Of a DNA stretch of 10,413 bases, positions 1 through 6,264 are shown piece by piece; positions within the stretch are counted from its first letter, which is position 1, and every line of letters begins with the position of its first letter. The position numbers and the translations under genes were made by a program. The stretch is from the NCBI GenBank assembly GCA_018713755.1, contig DVOG01000113.1:1-10413 (forward strand), given 5' to 3'. Under the pieces are notes generated by a model. The model was given only the letters and a program-made list of their open reading frames with translations. It did not search any database and was not told the origin of the DNA. The DNA is from Candidatus Spyradosoma merdigallinarum. GTDB taxonomy: Bacteria > Verrucomicrobiota > Verrucomicrobiia > Opitutales > UBA953.

Positions 1-118
1 GTTTTCCGGCGAGTCTTCGTCCGCGTTCCCGCTCGGACCGTGGCTGCTCATCGCCGCCGCGGTCCATCTCGCCTTCGGCGAGAAAATTTTCCGCTTCCTC
101 GCGCATTCCGCGTTCTGA
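1..118 (+). CDS. C-terminal fragment of a membrane protein, possibly type IV prepilin peptidase
   Basis: The gene is cut by the window edge. Reading from base 2 gives 38 codons ending in TGA at 116-118. The visible tail contains FPLGPWLLIAAAVHLAF, a hydrophobic segment followed by a short basic and aromatic C-terminus. Codon use (third-position G/C) matches the other genes, unlike the other two frames. A proline-glycine-proline turn leading into a last membrane helix resembles the C-terminus of A24-family prepilin peptidases (PilD/GspO), where a PFGP-like motif precedes the final helix. If so, it would cleave and methylate type IV pilin or type II secretion pseudopilin leaders at the inner membrane. 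That assignment rests on about 15 residues and is weak; the catalytic aspartates would lie upstream of the window. Any multi-pass membrane protein could end this way. It contains one copy of the octamer CGTTCCCG at 24-31. Confidence 0.5.
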   Translation, partial: FSGESSSAFPLGPWLLIAAAVHLAFGEKIFRFLAHSAF

Positions 119-311
119 TTTTTCTTTTTCCGCGCCGAAAGTCCGCGAAAAGCAATTTCGGCGCAACCGAACGTTTTCACCTGCGAACCTACGATTTCCG
201 CATGAATAAGCGGATCGCAGCGGTCGCAAAAAAGTTGCAAAACTAGGGGCGTTTTCGGTCTCTTTTTGGCAACTAATTGCAACTTTTCCGTTTTCGAAAA
301 AGAGACGCGAA
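119..311. other. AT-rich intergenic stretch with two interlocking inverted repeats
   Basis: No credible gene lies between the end of the first reading frame and the tRNA terminator. The section 228-306 is richer in A/T than its surroundings and carries two perfect inverted repeats whose arms interleave. AAAAGTTGCAA (230-240) pairs with TTGCAACTTTT (277-287), and GTCTCTTTTT (258-267) pairs with AAAAAGAGAC (297-306). The GTTGCAA core recurs in partial form (GCAACT at 269-274). As RNA, the arms have the order of an H-type pseudoknot, or of two alternative stems. It could be a 3' untranslated structure of the upstream gene, a small RNA, or a protein-binding site; nothing in the sequence decides between these. 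Confidence 0.45.
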
Positions 312-351
312 AAAGCCCGCAAAGCATTTGTTTATCAGCTTTGCGGGCTTT
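312..351 (-). terminator. Rho-independent terminator of tRNA-Leu
   Basis: A 14-bp perfect stem (312-325 with 338-351, core AAGCCCGCAAAGC) encloses a 12-base loop. Read in the tRNA direction, the 3' arm ends in a run of T's (complement of the A's at 310-314). The hairpin begins 7 bases after the encoded CCA. T-rich sequence also follows on the plus side (CTTTCTTT), so it may also stop plus-strand transcripts from the gene at the left edge. Confidence 0.85.
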
Positions 352-358
352 CTTTGAA

Positions 359-443
359 TGGTGCCCAAGAGGGGACTCGAACCCCTACACCTCGCGGCAT
401 AAGAACCTGAATCTTACGTGTCTACCAATTTCACCACCTGGGC
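359..443 (-). tRNA. tRNA-Leu (anticodon CAG), CCA encoded
   Basis: On the minus strand the 5' acceptor arm GCCCAGG pairs with CTTGGGC, including one G-T pair. A D-arm with GTG/CAC and a GGTAGA loop follows. The anticodon stem TAAGA/TCTTA surrounds the loop TTCAGGT, giving anticodon CAG at 407-409 with U33 and G37. It reads leucine CUG codons, which are abundant in the GC-rich genes here. A long class II variable arm (about 13 bases) and a T-arm AGGGG-TTCGAGT-CCCCT complete the fold. The discriminator is A, as expected for leucine tRNAs, and CCA is encoded (plus-strand TGG at 359-361). Its promoter lies at 493-521 and its terminator at 312-351, so it is probably a single-gene transcription unit diverging from ppx. 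Confidence 0.97.
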
Positions 444-492
444 GTTTCGGTTTCGCCTTGAAACGCGGAAACACGCTTCAAAGTAGAACAAA

Positions 493-521
493 ATTAAAAG
501 CGCGCGCGTTCTGAAAGTCAA
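493..521 (-). promoter_or_regulatory. Sigma70-type promoter for tRNA-Leu
   Basis: On the minus strand TTGACT (complement of 516-521) is followed after exactly 17 bases by TTTAAT (complement of 493-498). Each matches five of six consensus positions. Transcription would begin near 486, leaving a leader of roughly 40 bases before the mature tRNA 5' end at 443. The A/T-rich -10 region stands out from GC-rich surroundings. Confidence 0.7.
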
Positions 522-628
522 CACAAATTTCGCGTTTCCGCGTTCTTCCGCTGCGCGGGGAAAAAAAACTAACACAGTCCTAACGCGATGCTGACGCGGC
601 ATAAACGTTCCCGTGAGAAACTGCGCGC

Positions 629-1606
629 ATGAACGAAAAAACAAACGACAGGCACGCGGTCATCGACGTCGGCTCCAACACGATTCGGACCGTCATTTAC
701 GCGCTCGACCGGGAGCGGCGCACGGCGGAAGAGCTGATCAGCGAGCGCGATTTCACGGGCATCATCGCCTACGTCAAATACGGGCGGCTCTGCGAGGCGG
801 GGCAAGTTCAGCTGATCGAAGTGCTGCGCAAGATGAAGGAATTCTGCGAAATCGCCAGCTGCCGCGAGATCAGCTGTTTTTCGACGGCATCGCTGCGCGG
901 AGCGGAAAATCTCGACGAGGTGCTCGCGCGCGTCCGCGAAGAGACGGGCATCGCGATACGTCCGCTTTCCGCCGCGGAGGAAACGCTTTACGATCTCGAG
1001 GGGCTGCGCGCCGCCGGCGTCGAGGAGACGGGAACGGGCTTGGATCTCGGCGGCGGGAGCTGCCAGGTTTTCCGCTACGACGGGAACGGTTTCCAGGCTT
1101 CGGCGTCGATGAAAATCGGATCTCTCACGATGAGCAATTTGTGCGTGGGCGGAATTTTCCCGACGAAGGGCGAAGCGAAGAAAATCCGCGCGAAGGTGAA
1201 GCGCGCGCTTGAAGAACTCGGCGACGAGATGCGCGTTCCCGCGGGAACGTTCGTCTACGCGATGGGCGGTACCGTGCGCGCCGCGGCCCGCGTTCACGCC
1301 GCGCTTTCGGGAACGGCGGCGATGCTGCGCGCGCAGAAAACCGTGCGGCTTTCCCGCGACGCGCTCGCGGACATCATCGAACTTTCGCAGGATGACCCGA
1401 AGGAGTGCATCCGGCTGCTTTCCCGCGTCGCTCCCGCGCGCATGCACACGCTGATCACGGGCGTCATCGTTTTGCGGACGCTTTGCAAGGCGCTGGGCGC
1501 GGACGGCGTCGAGGTCGTCCGCACGGGCATCCGCGAAGGCTATCTGCGCAAGGAAATTCTCGGCTGCGGGAGCGTGAGCGATTCCGAAGCCGCGCCCGCA
1601 CTTTGA
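629..1606 (+). CDS. ppx: Ppx/GppA-family exopolyphosphatase
   Basis: A 325-residue cytoplasmic enzyme of the sugar kinase/Hsp70/actin ATPase fold. The family removes terminal phosphates from polyphosphate, or the 5' phosphate of pppGpp. The phosphate-binding motifs are present: DVGSNT at residues 13-18, LDLGGGS at 138-144, and MGGTVRAAAR starting near 212. The length fits the short two-domain Ppx type, without the C-terminal HD-like region of E. coli Ppx (about 510 residues). ATG at 629 is chosen because the first phosphate loop follows at the usual distance; only a weak GAGAA precedes it. The next gene is ppk, so polyphosphate breakdown and synthesis are encoded side by side, which supports exopolyphosphatase over pppGpp phosphatase. 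It carries five copies of the GTTCCCG heptamer, two of them forming a 16-base palindrome at 1234-1249. Confidence 0.9.
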   Translation: MNEKTNDRHAVIDVGSNTIRTVIYALDRERRTAEELISERDFTGIIAYVKYGRLCEAGQVQLIEVLRKMKEFCEIASCREISCFSTASLRGAENLDEVLARVREETGIAIRPLSAAEETLYDLEGLRAAGVEETGTGLDLGGGSCQVFRYDGNGFQASASMKIGSLTMSNLCVGGIFPTKGEAKKIRAKVKRALEELGDEMRVPAGTFVYAMGGTVRAAARVHAALSGTAAMLRAQKTVRLSRDALADIIELSQDDPKECIRLLSRVAPARMHTLITGVIVLRTLCKALGADGVEVVRTGIREGYLRKEILGCGSVSDSEAAPAL

Positions 1607-1642
1607 GGAACGCGGGAACGCGAAGCCGTTTCTTTTTCCGTC

Positions 1643-3856
1643 ATGAACGAGGCATCCGAAGACAAAAATCTTCCCGCGCCGACGCCGGAGCTTTTCGTGA
1701 GCCGCGAGCTGAGCTGGCTGGAATTCAACCGCCGCGTCCTGCTCGAATCGGCGGAAAAATCTTCCGCGCTGCTCGAGCGCCTGAAGTTCATTTCGATTTA
1801 CTTCAGCAATCTCGACGAATTTTTCATGGTGCGCATCGGGTCTCTTTCCGACCAGGCGCACGCGGCGCCGGAAAAGCGCGACGAGAAAACCGGCATGACC
1901 GCCGCCGACCAGATCGCAGCGAGTTTTCGCAAGGTGCGGGAACTGCGGAAGACGGCGAAGGCCTGCTGGCAGTCCGTGCTCGAGGAGGCGACGCGCCGCG
2001 GGATAGATTTCGTCGATCCCGAAAAGGCTTCGGCGCGCGAAAACGAGCTGATTTCCCGCTGGTTCAAGGAGTCGATCCGCCTGCTGCTTTCGCCGCTGGT
2101 CGTCGACAGGCATCACCCGTTCCCGTTTCTGCGCAATTGCGAGTCGTACGTGATTTCGCACTTGGAAGGCAAGGGCGGGAAAGCGGCGCTCGGCATCGTT
2201 CCCGTCGGGTTGCTTCCGCCTTACACCGTTTTCGACTTGGAGGGCCGGAAAAAAGTCGTGTTCACGGCGGACGTCGTCCGGCGTTTCGCGCGAAAAATTT
2301 TCAGCGACCGCAAGGTGCTGGAATCCGTCGTCTGCCGCGTGACGCGCAACGCCGACATTCCCGTGGACGAAACGCTGCTCGAATACACGGACGGCGGCGA
2401 TTTCCGCGACGTGATGCAGGAGATGCTCAAGAAGCGGCGGCGGCTCGCCGTCGTTCGCGTGCAGTTCGCGACTGCGCCGTCGCGGGAACTGCAGGACGCC
2501 GTCTGCGAGCGGCTCGAAGTTTCGTCCGCCGAATGCGTGACGGAAGAAATGCCTCCGGATTTTTCGTTCGGATTTTCCCTCGCCTCGAAGCTCGGCGCGG
2601 CGGCGCAGGGGCTTTTGCCGACGTCGCGCGCGCCGATCGATCCCGTGAATTTCCGCGGGAACGCGGCGGAGACGATACGCCGTCGCGACCTGCTTCTGGC
2701 GTATCCGTTTCACAGCATCAAGCCGTTCGTGCGCTTGCTGGAAGAAGCCGCGGACGATCCCGACGTGCTTTCCGTGCGCATCACGCTCTACCGCATGTGC
2801 TCGCACAGCAAAATCGCGATGGCGCTCGCCCGCGCCGCGGAAAACGGCAAGGAAGTTTTCTGCGTGCTCGAGCTGCGGGCGCGCTTCGACGAGCAGAACA
2901 ACATCGACTACGCGGAGACGCTCGAGCGCGCGGGCTGCACCGTCATTTACGGGCTGCCCGACTATAAAGTTCACGCGAAACTGTGCCTCATCACTTACCG
3001 CACGGCGACGGGAACGCGCACCATCACGCAGATCGGCACGGGCAATTACAACGAAAAGACTTCCGAGCTTTACACCGACCTTTCCCTGATCACGGCCGAT
3101 CCCGCCGTCGGGCGCGACGCCGCGAAGACGTTCAACGCGCTCGGCGTCGGCGCGTTCCCGCGCAGCCTCGAAACGCTGTGGGTCGCGCCGAACGCGTTTC
3201 TCGACAACGTCATCGCCGAAATCGACGAGGAAATTCTCGCGCGGCAGAGCGGGAACGCCGATGCGCGCATCGCGATCAAGGTCAACGGCCTGAACAATCT
3301 CGCCGTCATGCGCAAGCTCGTCGAAGCCTCGCGCGCCGGCGTACGCGTCGAGCTTTTCGTGCGCGGCATCTGCTGCCTGCGTCCGGGCATTCCCGGCGAA
3401 ACAGAAAACATTTCCGTGCGCAGCGTCGTCGGAACGTATCTCGAGCATTCCCGCATTTTCGCGTTCGGGAAAAATGCGCGGGAACGCGTCTTCATCGGCT
3501 CCGGCGATTTGCTGAACCGCAATCTCGTCCGACGCGTCGAAGTCTTCGCGAAAATCCGCGATCCGGAAATCCGCGCCGAAACGCTCAACATTCTCGACGC
3601 GATTCGCCGCGACAATCTCAAGGCGTGGGAAATGTTCCCGGACGGCAGCTACCGCAAGCCGGCGGAATCCGCCGCGGGGCTTCCGCCGTGCGACTCGCAG
3701 CTCGCGCTTTACGCGCATTTCGCGGAAAAGGCGAAAAAGGAGCAGGGCGCGGCGCGCGTTCCCGCCGCCGATCGTCGCGGAAACGACCGTTCCCGCGGCG
3801 GATTTTTCTCGCGTCTGCGCGCGCTTTTCGCTTCGGAGCCGGAATCCGGCGCGTGA
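1643..3856 (+). CDS. ppk: Polyphosphate kinase 1
   Basis: A 737-residue enzyme that reversibly transfers the gamma-phosphate of ATP to polyphosphate, usually membrane-associated. The N-terminal domain opens with SRELSWLEFNRRVL (about residues 20-33). The head region follows, with HPFPFLRN, and then the two phospholipase-D-like catalytic domains with YPFHSIKPF, SVRITLYRM and GTGNYNEKTS. The phosphate-accepting histidine is H444 in YKVHAKL (E. coli H435), and the second catalytic histidine is H602 in YLEHSRIFAFG (E. coli H592). It is slightly longer than E. coli Ppk (688) because of a basic, low-complexity C-terminal tail of about 40 residues. It starts 36 bases after ppx with no Shine-Dalgarno sequence; the start is set by the normal short lead-in to the RELSW motif. 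A shared transcript with ppx is likely. It has eleven copies of the GTTCCCG heptamer. Confidence 0.97.
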   Translation: MNEASEDKNLPAPTPELFVSRELSWLEFNRRVLLESAEKSSALLERLKFISIYFSNLDEFFMVRIGSLSDQAHAAPEKRDEKTGMTAADQIAASFRKVRELRKTAKACWQSVLEEATRRGIDFVDPEKASARENELISRWFKESIRLLLSPLVVDRHHPFPFLRNCESYVISHLEGKGGKAALGIVPVGLLPPYTVFDLEGRKKVVFTADVVRRFARKIFSDRKVLESVVCRVTRNADIPVDETLLEYTDGGDFRDVMQEMLKKRRRLAVVRVQFATAPSRELQDAVCERLEVSSAECVTEEMPPDFSFGFSLASKLGAAAQGLLPTSRAPIDPVNFRGNAAETIRRRDLLLAYPFHSIKPFVRLLEEAADDPDVLSVRITLYRMCSHSKIAMALARAAENGKEVFCVLELRARFDEQNNIDYAETLERAGCTVIYGLPDYKVHAKLCLITYRTATGTRTITQIGTGNYNEKTSELYTDLSLITADPAVGRDAAKTFNALGVGAFPRSLETLWVAPNAFLDNVIAEIDEEILARQSGNADARIAIKVNGLNNLAVMRKLVEASRAGVRVELFVRGICCLRPGIPGETENISVRSVVGTYLEHSRIFAFGKNARERVFIGSGDLLNRNLVRRVEVFAKIRDPEIRAETLNILDAIRRDNLKAWEMFPDGSYRKPAESAAGLPPCDSQLALYAHFAEKAKKEQGAARVPAADRRGNDRSRGGFFSRLRALFASEPESGA

Positions 3857-3908
3857 ACGCCGCGCGGCGCGATTTCCGACGCGGCTTCCGTTTCCCGTTT
3901 CTCAAAAA

Positions 3909-3947
3909 AAAAAGCGCGTTCCCGCATCGGCGCAGGGCGCGCTTTTT
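3909..3947. terminator. Bidirectional terminator between ppk and prs
   Basis: A 10-bp stem, AAAAAGCGCG (3909-3918) with CGCGCTTTTT (3938-3947), has a 19-base loop in which CCC and GGG can extend the pairing. T runs follow on both strands: T5-C-T6 on the plus side, and on the minus side the complement of the A run at 3904-3913. It sits between the convergent ends of ppk and prs. One copy of the recurring octamer lies in the stem and loop (3917-3924). Confidence 0.8.
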
Positions 3948-3956
3948 CTTTTTTCG

Positions 3957-3990
3957 CCGTTCCCGCGAAAAACGGGAGCGGCGGGAACGG
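3957..3990. repeat. Hairpin made of two facing CGTTCCCG copies
   Basis: CCGTTCCCGC (3957-3966) pairs perfectly with GCGGGAACGG (3981-3990) around a 14-base loop, four bases beyond the prs stop codon. It has no adjacent T run of its own. It may stabilise the prs mRNA 3' end or act together with the terminator at 3909-3947. Its arms are the window's dominant repeated octamer in opposite orientation. Confidence 0.7.
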
Positions 3991-3993
3991 GAA

Positions 3994-4944
3994 TCAGTAG
4001 CCCTTGATTTTGAAAAGGCTCGTGACGGAATTGTTCGAGTGGATGCGCTGAATCGCGTCGCCGAAAAGCCGCGCGATGGAAAGCACCGTAATCGGAAGCC
4101 CGCGCGGATCCACGGGAACGGAATTGGTCGTGATGACTTCGTCGAGCACGCCCGAGGAAAGGCGTTCGTAGGCGATTTCGTTCAGCATGCAGTGGCTGAC
4201 GAGCGCGCGGACGGAGCGCGCCCCGTTTTCGCGCAGCAGCTTCGCCGCCGAGCAGAGCGTGCCCGCCGTTTCCGTCATGTCGTCCACGAGGATGATGTTG
4301 CGCCCGTCGACTTCGCCGACGAGGTTCGTCGACTGCACCGTCGTCGCGGAAACGCGCCGCTTCGCGACGAAGCCCAGCGGCAGGTCGAGCAGGTTCGCGA
4401 CGGCGCTCGCCGCCTTCATGCCGCCGACGTCCGGCGAAAACACCGTCGCGTCCTTCAGGAAGGGCTTGTCCTTGATGTAGTCGAAAAATACCGGCGAGGC
4501 GAAAAGATGGTCGACGGGGATGTCGAAGAATCCCTGAATCTGCTGCGCGTGCAGGTCGAGCGCGAGCACGCGGTTCGCTCCCGCGGCGGTCAGCAGGTTG
4601 GCGACGAGCTTCCCCGTGATCGGGACGCGCGGCCGGTCTTTGCGATCTTGGCGCGCGTAGCCGAAAAACGGCATGACGGCGGTGATGCGCTTCGCGGAGG
4701 CGCGCCGCATCGCGTCGATCATGATGAGCAGTTCCATCAGGTGATCGTTGGCAGGGCTGCACGTCGGCTGAATCGCGAAAACGTCGCAGCCGCGGATGTT
4801 CTCCTTGATCTGGACGAAGGTTTCCCCGTCGGGAAACGGCGTGACGTCGGCGATTCCGAGCGGGACCCCGAGCGAGTCGCAAATTTCTTTCGCGAGCGCG
4901 GGATTGGCGTTCCCTGTGAATATTTTCATGATGCTGTCGGACAT
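3994..4944 (-). CDS. prs: Ribose-phosphate pyrophosphokinase (PRPP synthetase)
   Basis: A 316-residue class I enzyme that makes PRPP from ribose 5-phosphate and ATP for purine, pyrimidine, histidine, tryptophan and NAD synthesis. Visible signatures are FPDGE at residues 37-41, the ATP-binding loop FFGYARQDRK at 93-102, DLHAQQIQGFFD at 130-141 (metal and ATP site, H132), the flexible catalytic loop AKRR at 194-197, and the PRPP loop DDMTETAGTL at 221-230. Length is normal. ATG at 4944 gives MSDSIMKIFTG; the internal ATG at 4929 (MKIFTG) is an equally plausible start, and neither has a Shine-Dalgarno sequence. It is convergent with ppk and divergent from the secreted-protein gene at 5137. It contains only one copy of the GTTCCCG heptamer in 951 bases, far fewer than its neighbours. 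Confidence 0.96.
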   Translation of the reverse strand: MSDSIMKIFTGNANPALAKEICDSLGVPLGIADVTPFPDGETFVQIKENIRGCDVFAIQPTCSPANDHLMELLIMIDAMRRASAKRITAVMPFFGYARQDRKDRPRVPITGKLVANLLTAAGANRVLALDLHAQQIQGFFDIPVDHLFASPVFFDYIKDKPFLKDATVFSPDVGGMKAASAVANLLDLPLGFVAKRRVSATTVQSTNLVGEVDGRNIILVDDMTETAGTLCSAAKLLRENGARSVRALVSHCMLNEIAYERLSSGVLDEVITTNSVPVDPRGLPITVLSIARLFGDAIQRIHSNNSVTSLFKIKGY

Positions 4945-5136
4945 TGGAATGGAAGCGAAAGCCGCAAAGCCTAAACGCCGCGCGGGAATTAGTAAAACAG
5001 AATTTGCGGGAAATCGGTTTTCGCCGGGCGTACGCGCGGATGATTTTTCTCGATTCGCAGAAAAAAAGAACTTGCAAAAACGCGCCGCCGGGGAATCATA
5101 CGAGTCTGAACGTTAACTCTTTGACTTTCTCTTCTC

Positions 5137-6219
5137 ATGGTTTCCCGTCTCAGAAGCGCAATCGCTTTGTGTTCCTGTCTCTTCGCTTTTTCATGCGGCG
5201 TCCTTGCCGCGGAAGAGCCGCCGGAAGAACCGGCCCCGAAATATTGCCGCATCAAGGAAAAGTACGGCGAAATTTTCGTGCATCCGGAAGATTTGTTCGA
5301 GTGGGCGGATGTTTTGACGACGGACACGCACGAAACCGCTCCCGCCGTGCTCGGGTGCCTCCATTCCGACAGGTTCGAGCTGCGGTATGACGACAACTGG
5401 CTGACTTGGCGCCTTATGCGCTCGTCCATGCGCTCGGGAAGCGAATTCTGGGCGTGGAAAGACATTTTCCGCTTTTCCGTTTCTTCGGCGATCGCGGAAA
5501 AAATCCTGCCGGAGTTCTTCGATGACGGATGCATGCCGTCCTCAAAATCCTATTCTTATTCCCGTTCCGGCTCCATTTACCGCGGCGACCGCGTCGATTT
5601 CATCAGCCGCAACGAAGTCGTTCTGGAAGACCGCGGGGAAAAGGGCAGATTCCTCAGGTGCGATTTGAGCATTCGCGATGAATTCGGCGTCTGCGGAGAA
5701 GTTTCCGTTTTGACGAAAATCGACGGGCCGGGATCCGCTCCGAAACTGAAAGTCAGGCCGACGCGCGGACGGGCGGAAGGCGAGGCGAAAAGAAAGCTGC
5801 TGAAAGCCTACATGAGGCGACTCAAAAAGACGAACACGGACAAAATCGTTCGCGTGCGGGAACTCGATTTCGACCTGCATTTCAAAATAACCGTTCTGAG
5901 GACGCCGCACGAAAAGCCGGTCCCGAAGAATCCGCCGCCGCCCCCGCAAGCCGACGCGGCGGAAGAGGAGGAAATCGTCATCATCCGCAAAATCAAAAAA
6001 CGCAACGGGATCGTCGTTTCCGTAAAAGAAGAAGAAGTGAAAAACGTCGAAGATTCGGAGTTGATCCCGCGCGAATTTTCTCGGAAAAAACGCGGCCGCC
6101 TCACCACGTTCGGCGAAACCGACGAAACGCCGCCGAAGACCGAAGACGCCGCTCCGGAAACCGAGGACGCCGCTCCGGAAACCGAGGACGCCGCGCCGGA
6201 AACCGAGGACGCAAAATAG
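5137..6219 (+). CDS. Secreted protein of unknown function with acidic heptapeptide-repeat tail
   Basis: I do not recognise this 360-residue protein. Residues 1-24 form a signal peptide: basic start, hydrophobic core, probable signal peptidase I site after VLA. FSC upstream is a poor lipobox. Residues 25-260 look like a mixed, folded domain rich in aromatics and charge (for example EFWAWKDIFRF). A proline run (about 262-270), a highly charged EEEE/KIKKR stretch and three perfect TEDAAPE repeats (335-355) follow, giving a disordered acidic tail. It is probably periplasmic or exported. The start has no Shine-Dalgarno sequence, but the signal peptide fixes it. kdtA begins 45 bases later, so it may share an operon with envelope genes. 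It has one GTTCCCG heptamer in 1083 bases and a less GC-biased codon use than kdtA, perhaps indicating a younger or differently constrained gene. Confidence 0.8.
   Translation: MVSRLRSAIALCSCLFAFSCGVLAAEEPPEEPAPKYCRIKEKYGEIFVHPEDLFEWADVLTTDTHETAPAVLGCLHSDRFELRYDDNWLTWRLMRSSMRSGSEFWAWKDIFRFSVSSAIAEKILPEFFDDGCMPSSKSYSYSRSGSIYRGDRVDFISRNEVVLEDRGEKGRFLRCDLSIRDEFGVCGEVSVLTKIDGPGSAPKLKVRPTRGRAEGEAKRKLLKAYMRRLKKTNTDKIVRVRELDFDLHFKITVLRTPHEKPVPKNPPPPPQADAAEEEEIVIIRKIKKRNGIVVSVKEEEVKNVEDSELIPREFSRKKRGRLTTFGETDETPPKTEDAAPETEDAAPETEDAAPETEDAK
6139..6216 (+). repeat. 21-bp in-frame tandem repeat (TEDAAPE)
   Basis: Units at 6139-6159, 6160-6180 and 6181-6201, plus a partial fourth that ends at the stop codon, encode TEDAAPE. 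Units two and three differ only in CTCC versus CGCC; unit one has GAAGAC for GAGGAC. Being a multiple of three, copy-number change would alter tail length without breaking the frame. Confidence 0.9.
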
Positions 6220-6264
6220 AATTTGCGAAAAAGCGGCGGGCGCGCGAAAATCGCTCCCGTCGCC

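Noticed and set aside
40..246. 68-codon frame at the left edge
   Set aside because: It overlaps the membrane-protein tail in another frame, is arginine-rich and runs into the non-coding repeat region.
266..514. Plus-strand frame including WCPRGDSNPYTSRHK
   Set aside because: It is the antisense translation of tRNA-Leu, a well-known spurious peptide.
569..3718. 1049-codon open frame on the minus strand opposite ppx and ppk
   Set aside because: Arginine/alanine-rich translation with no recognisable domain; it mirrors the strong third-position GC bias of two clear genes on the plus strand.
2983..4974. 663-codon plus-strand frame spanning ppk, the terminator and antisense prs
   Set aside because: It crosses a terminator and two clear genes and encodes only low-complexity basic sequence.
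3902..5077. 391-codon minus-strand frame over prs
   Set aside because: Different frame from prs and no domain; prs itself is unambiguous.
5121..5126. TTGACT as a -35 box for the secreted-protein gene
   Set aside because: It lies only 10 bases before the ATG, so any -10 would fall inside the coding sequence.
6223..6264. TTG start for waaA giving 14 extra residues
   Set aside because: The extra residues precede the membrane anchor, which the ATG at 6265 starts directly; there is no ribosome site at the TTG.
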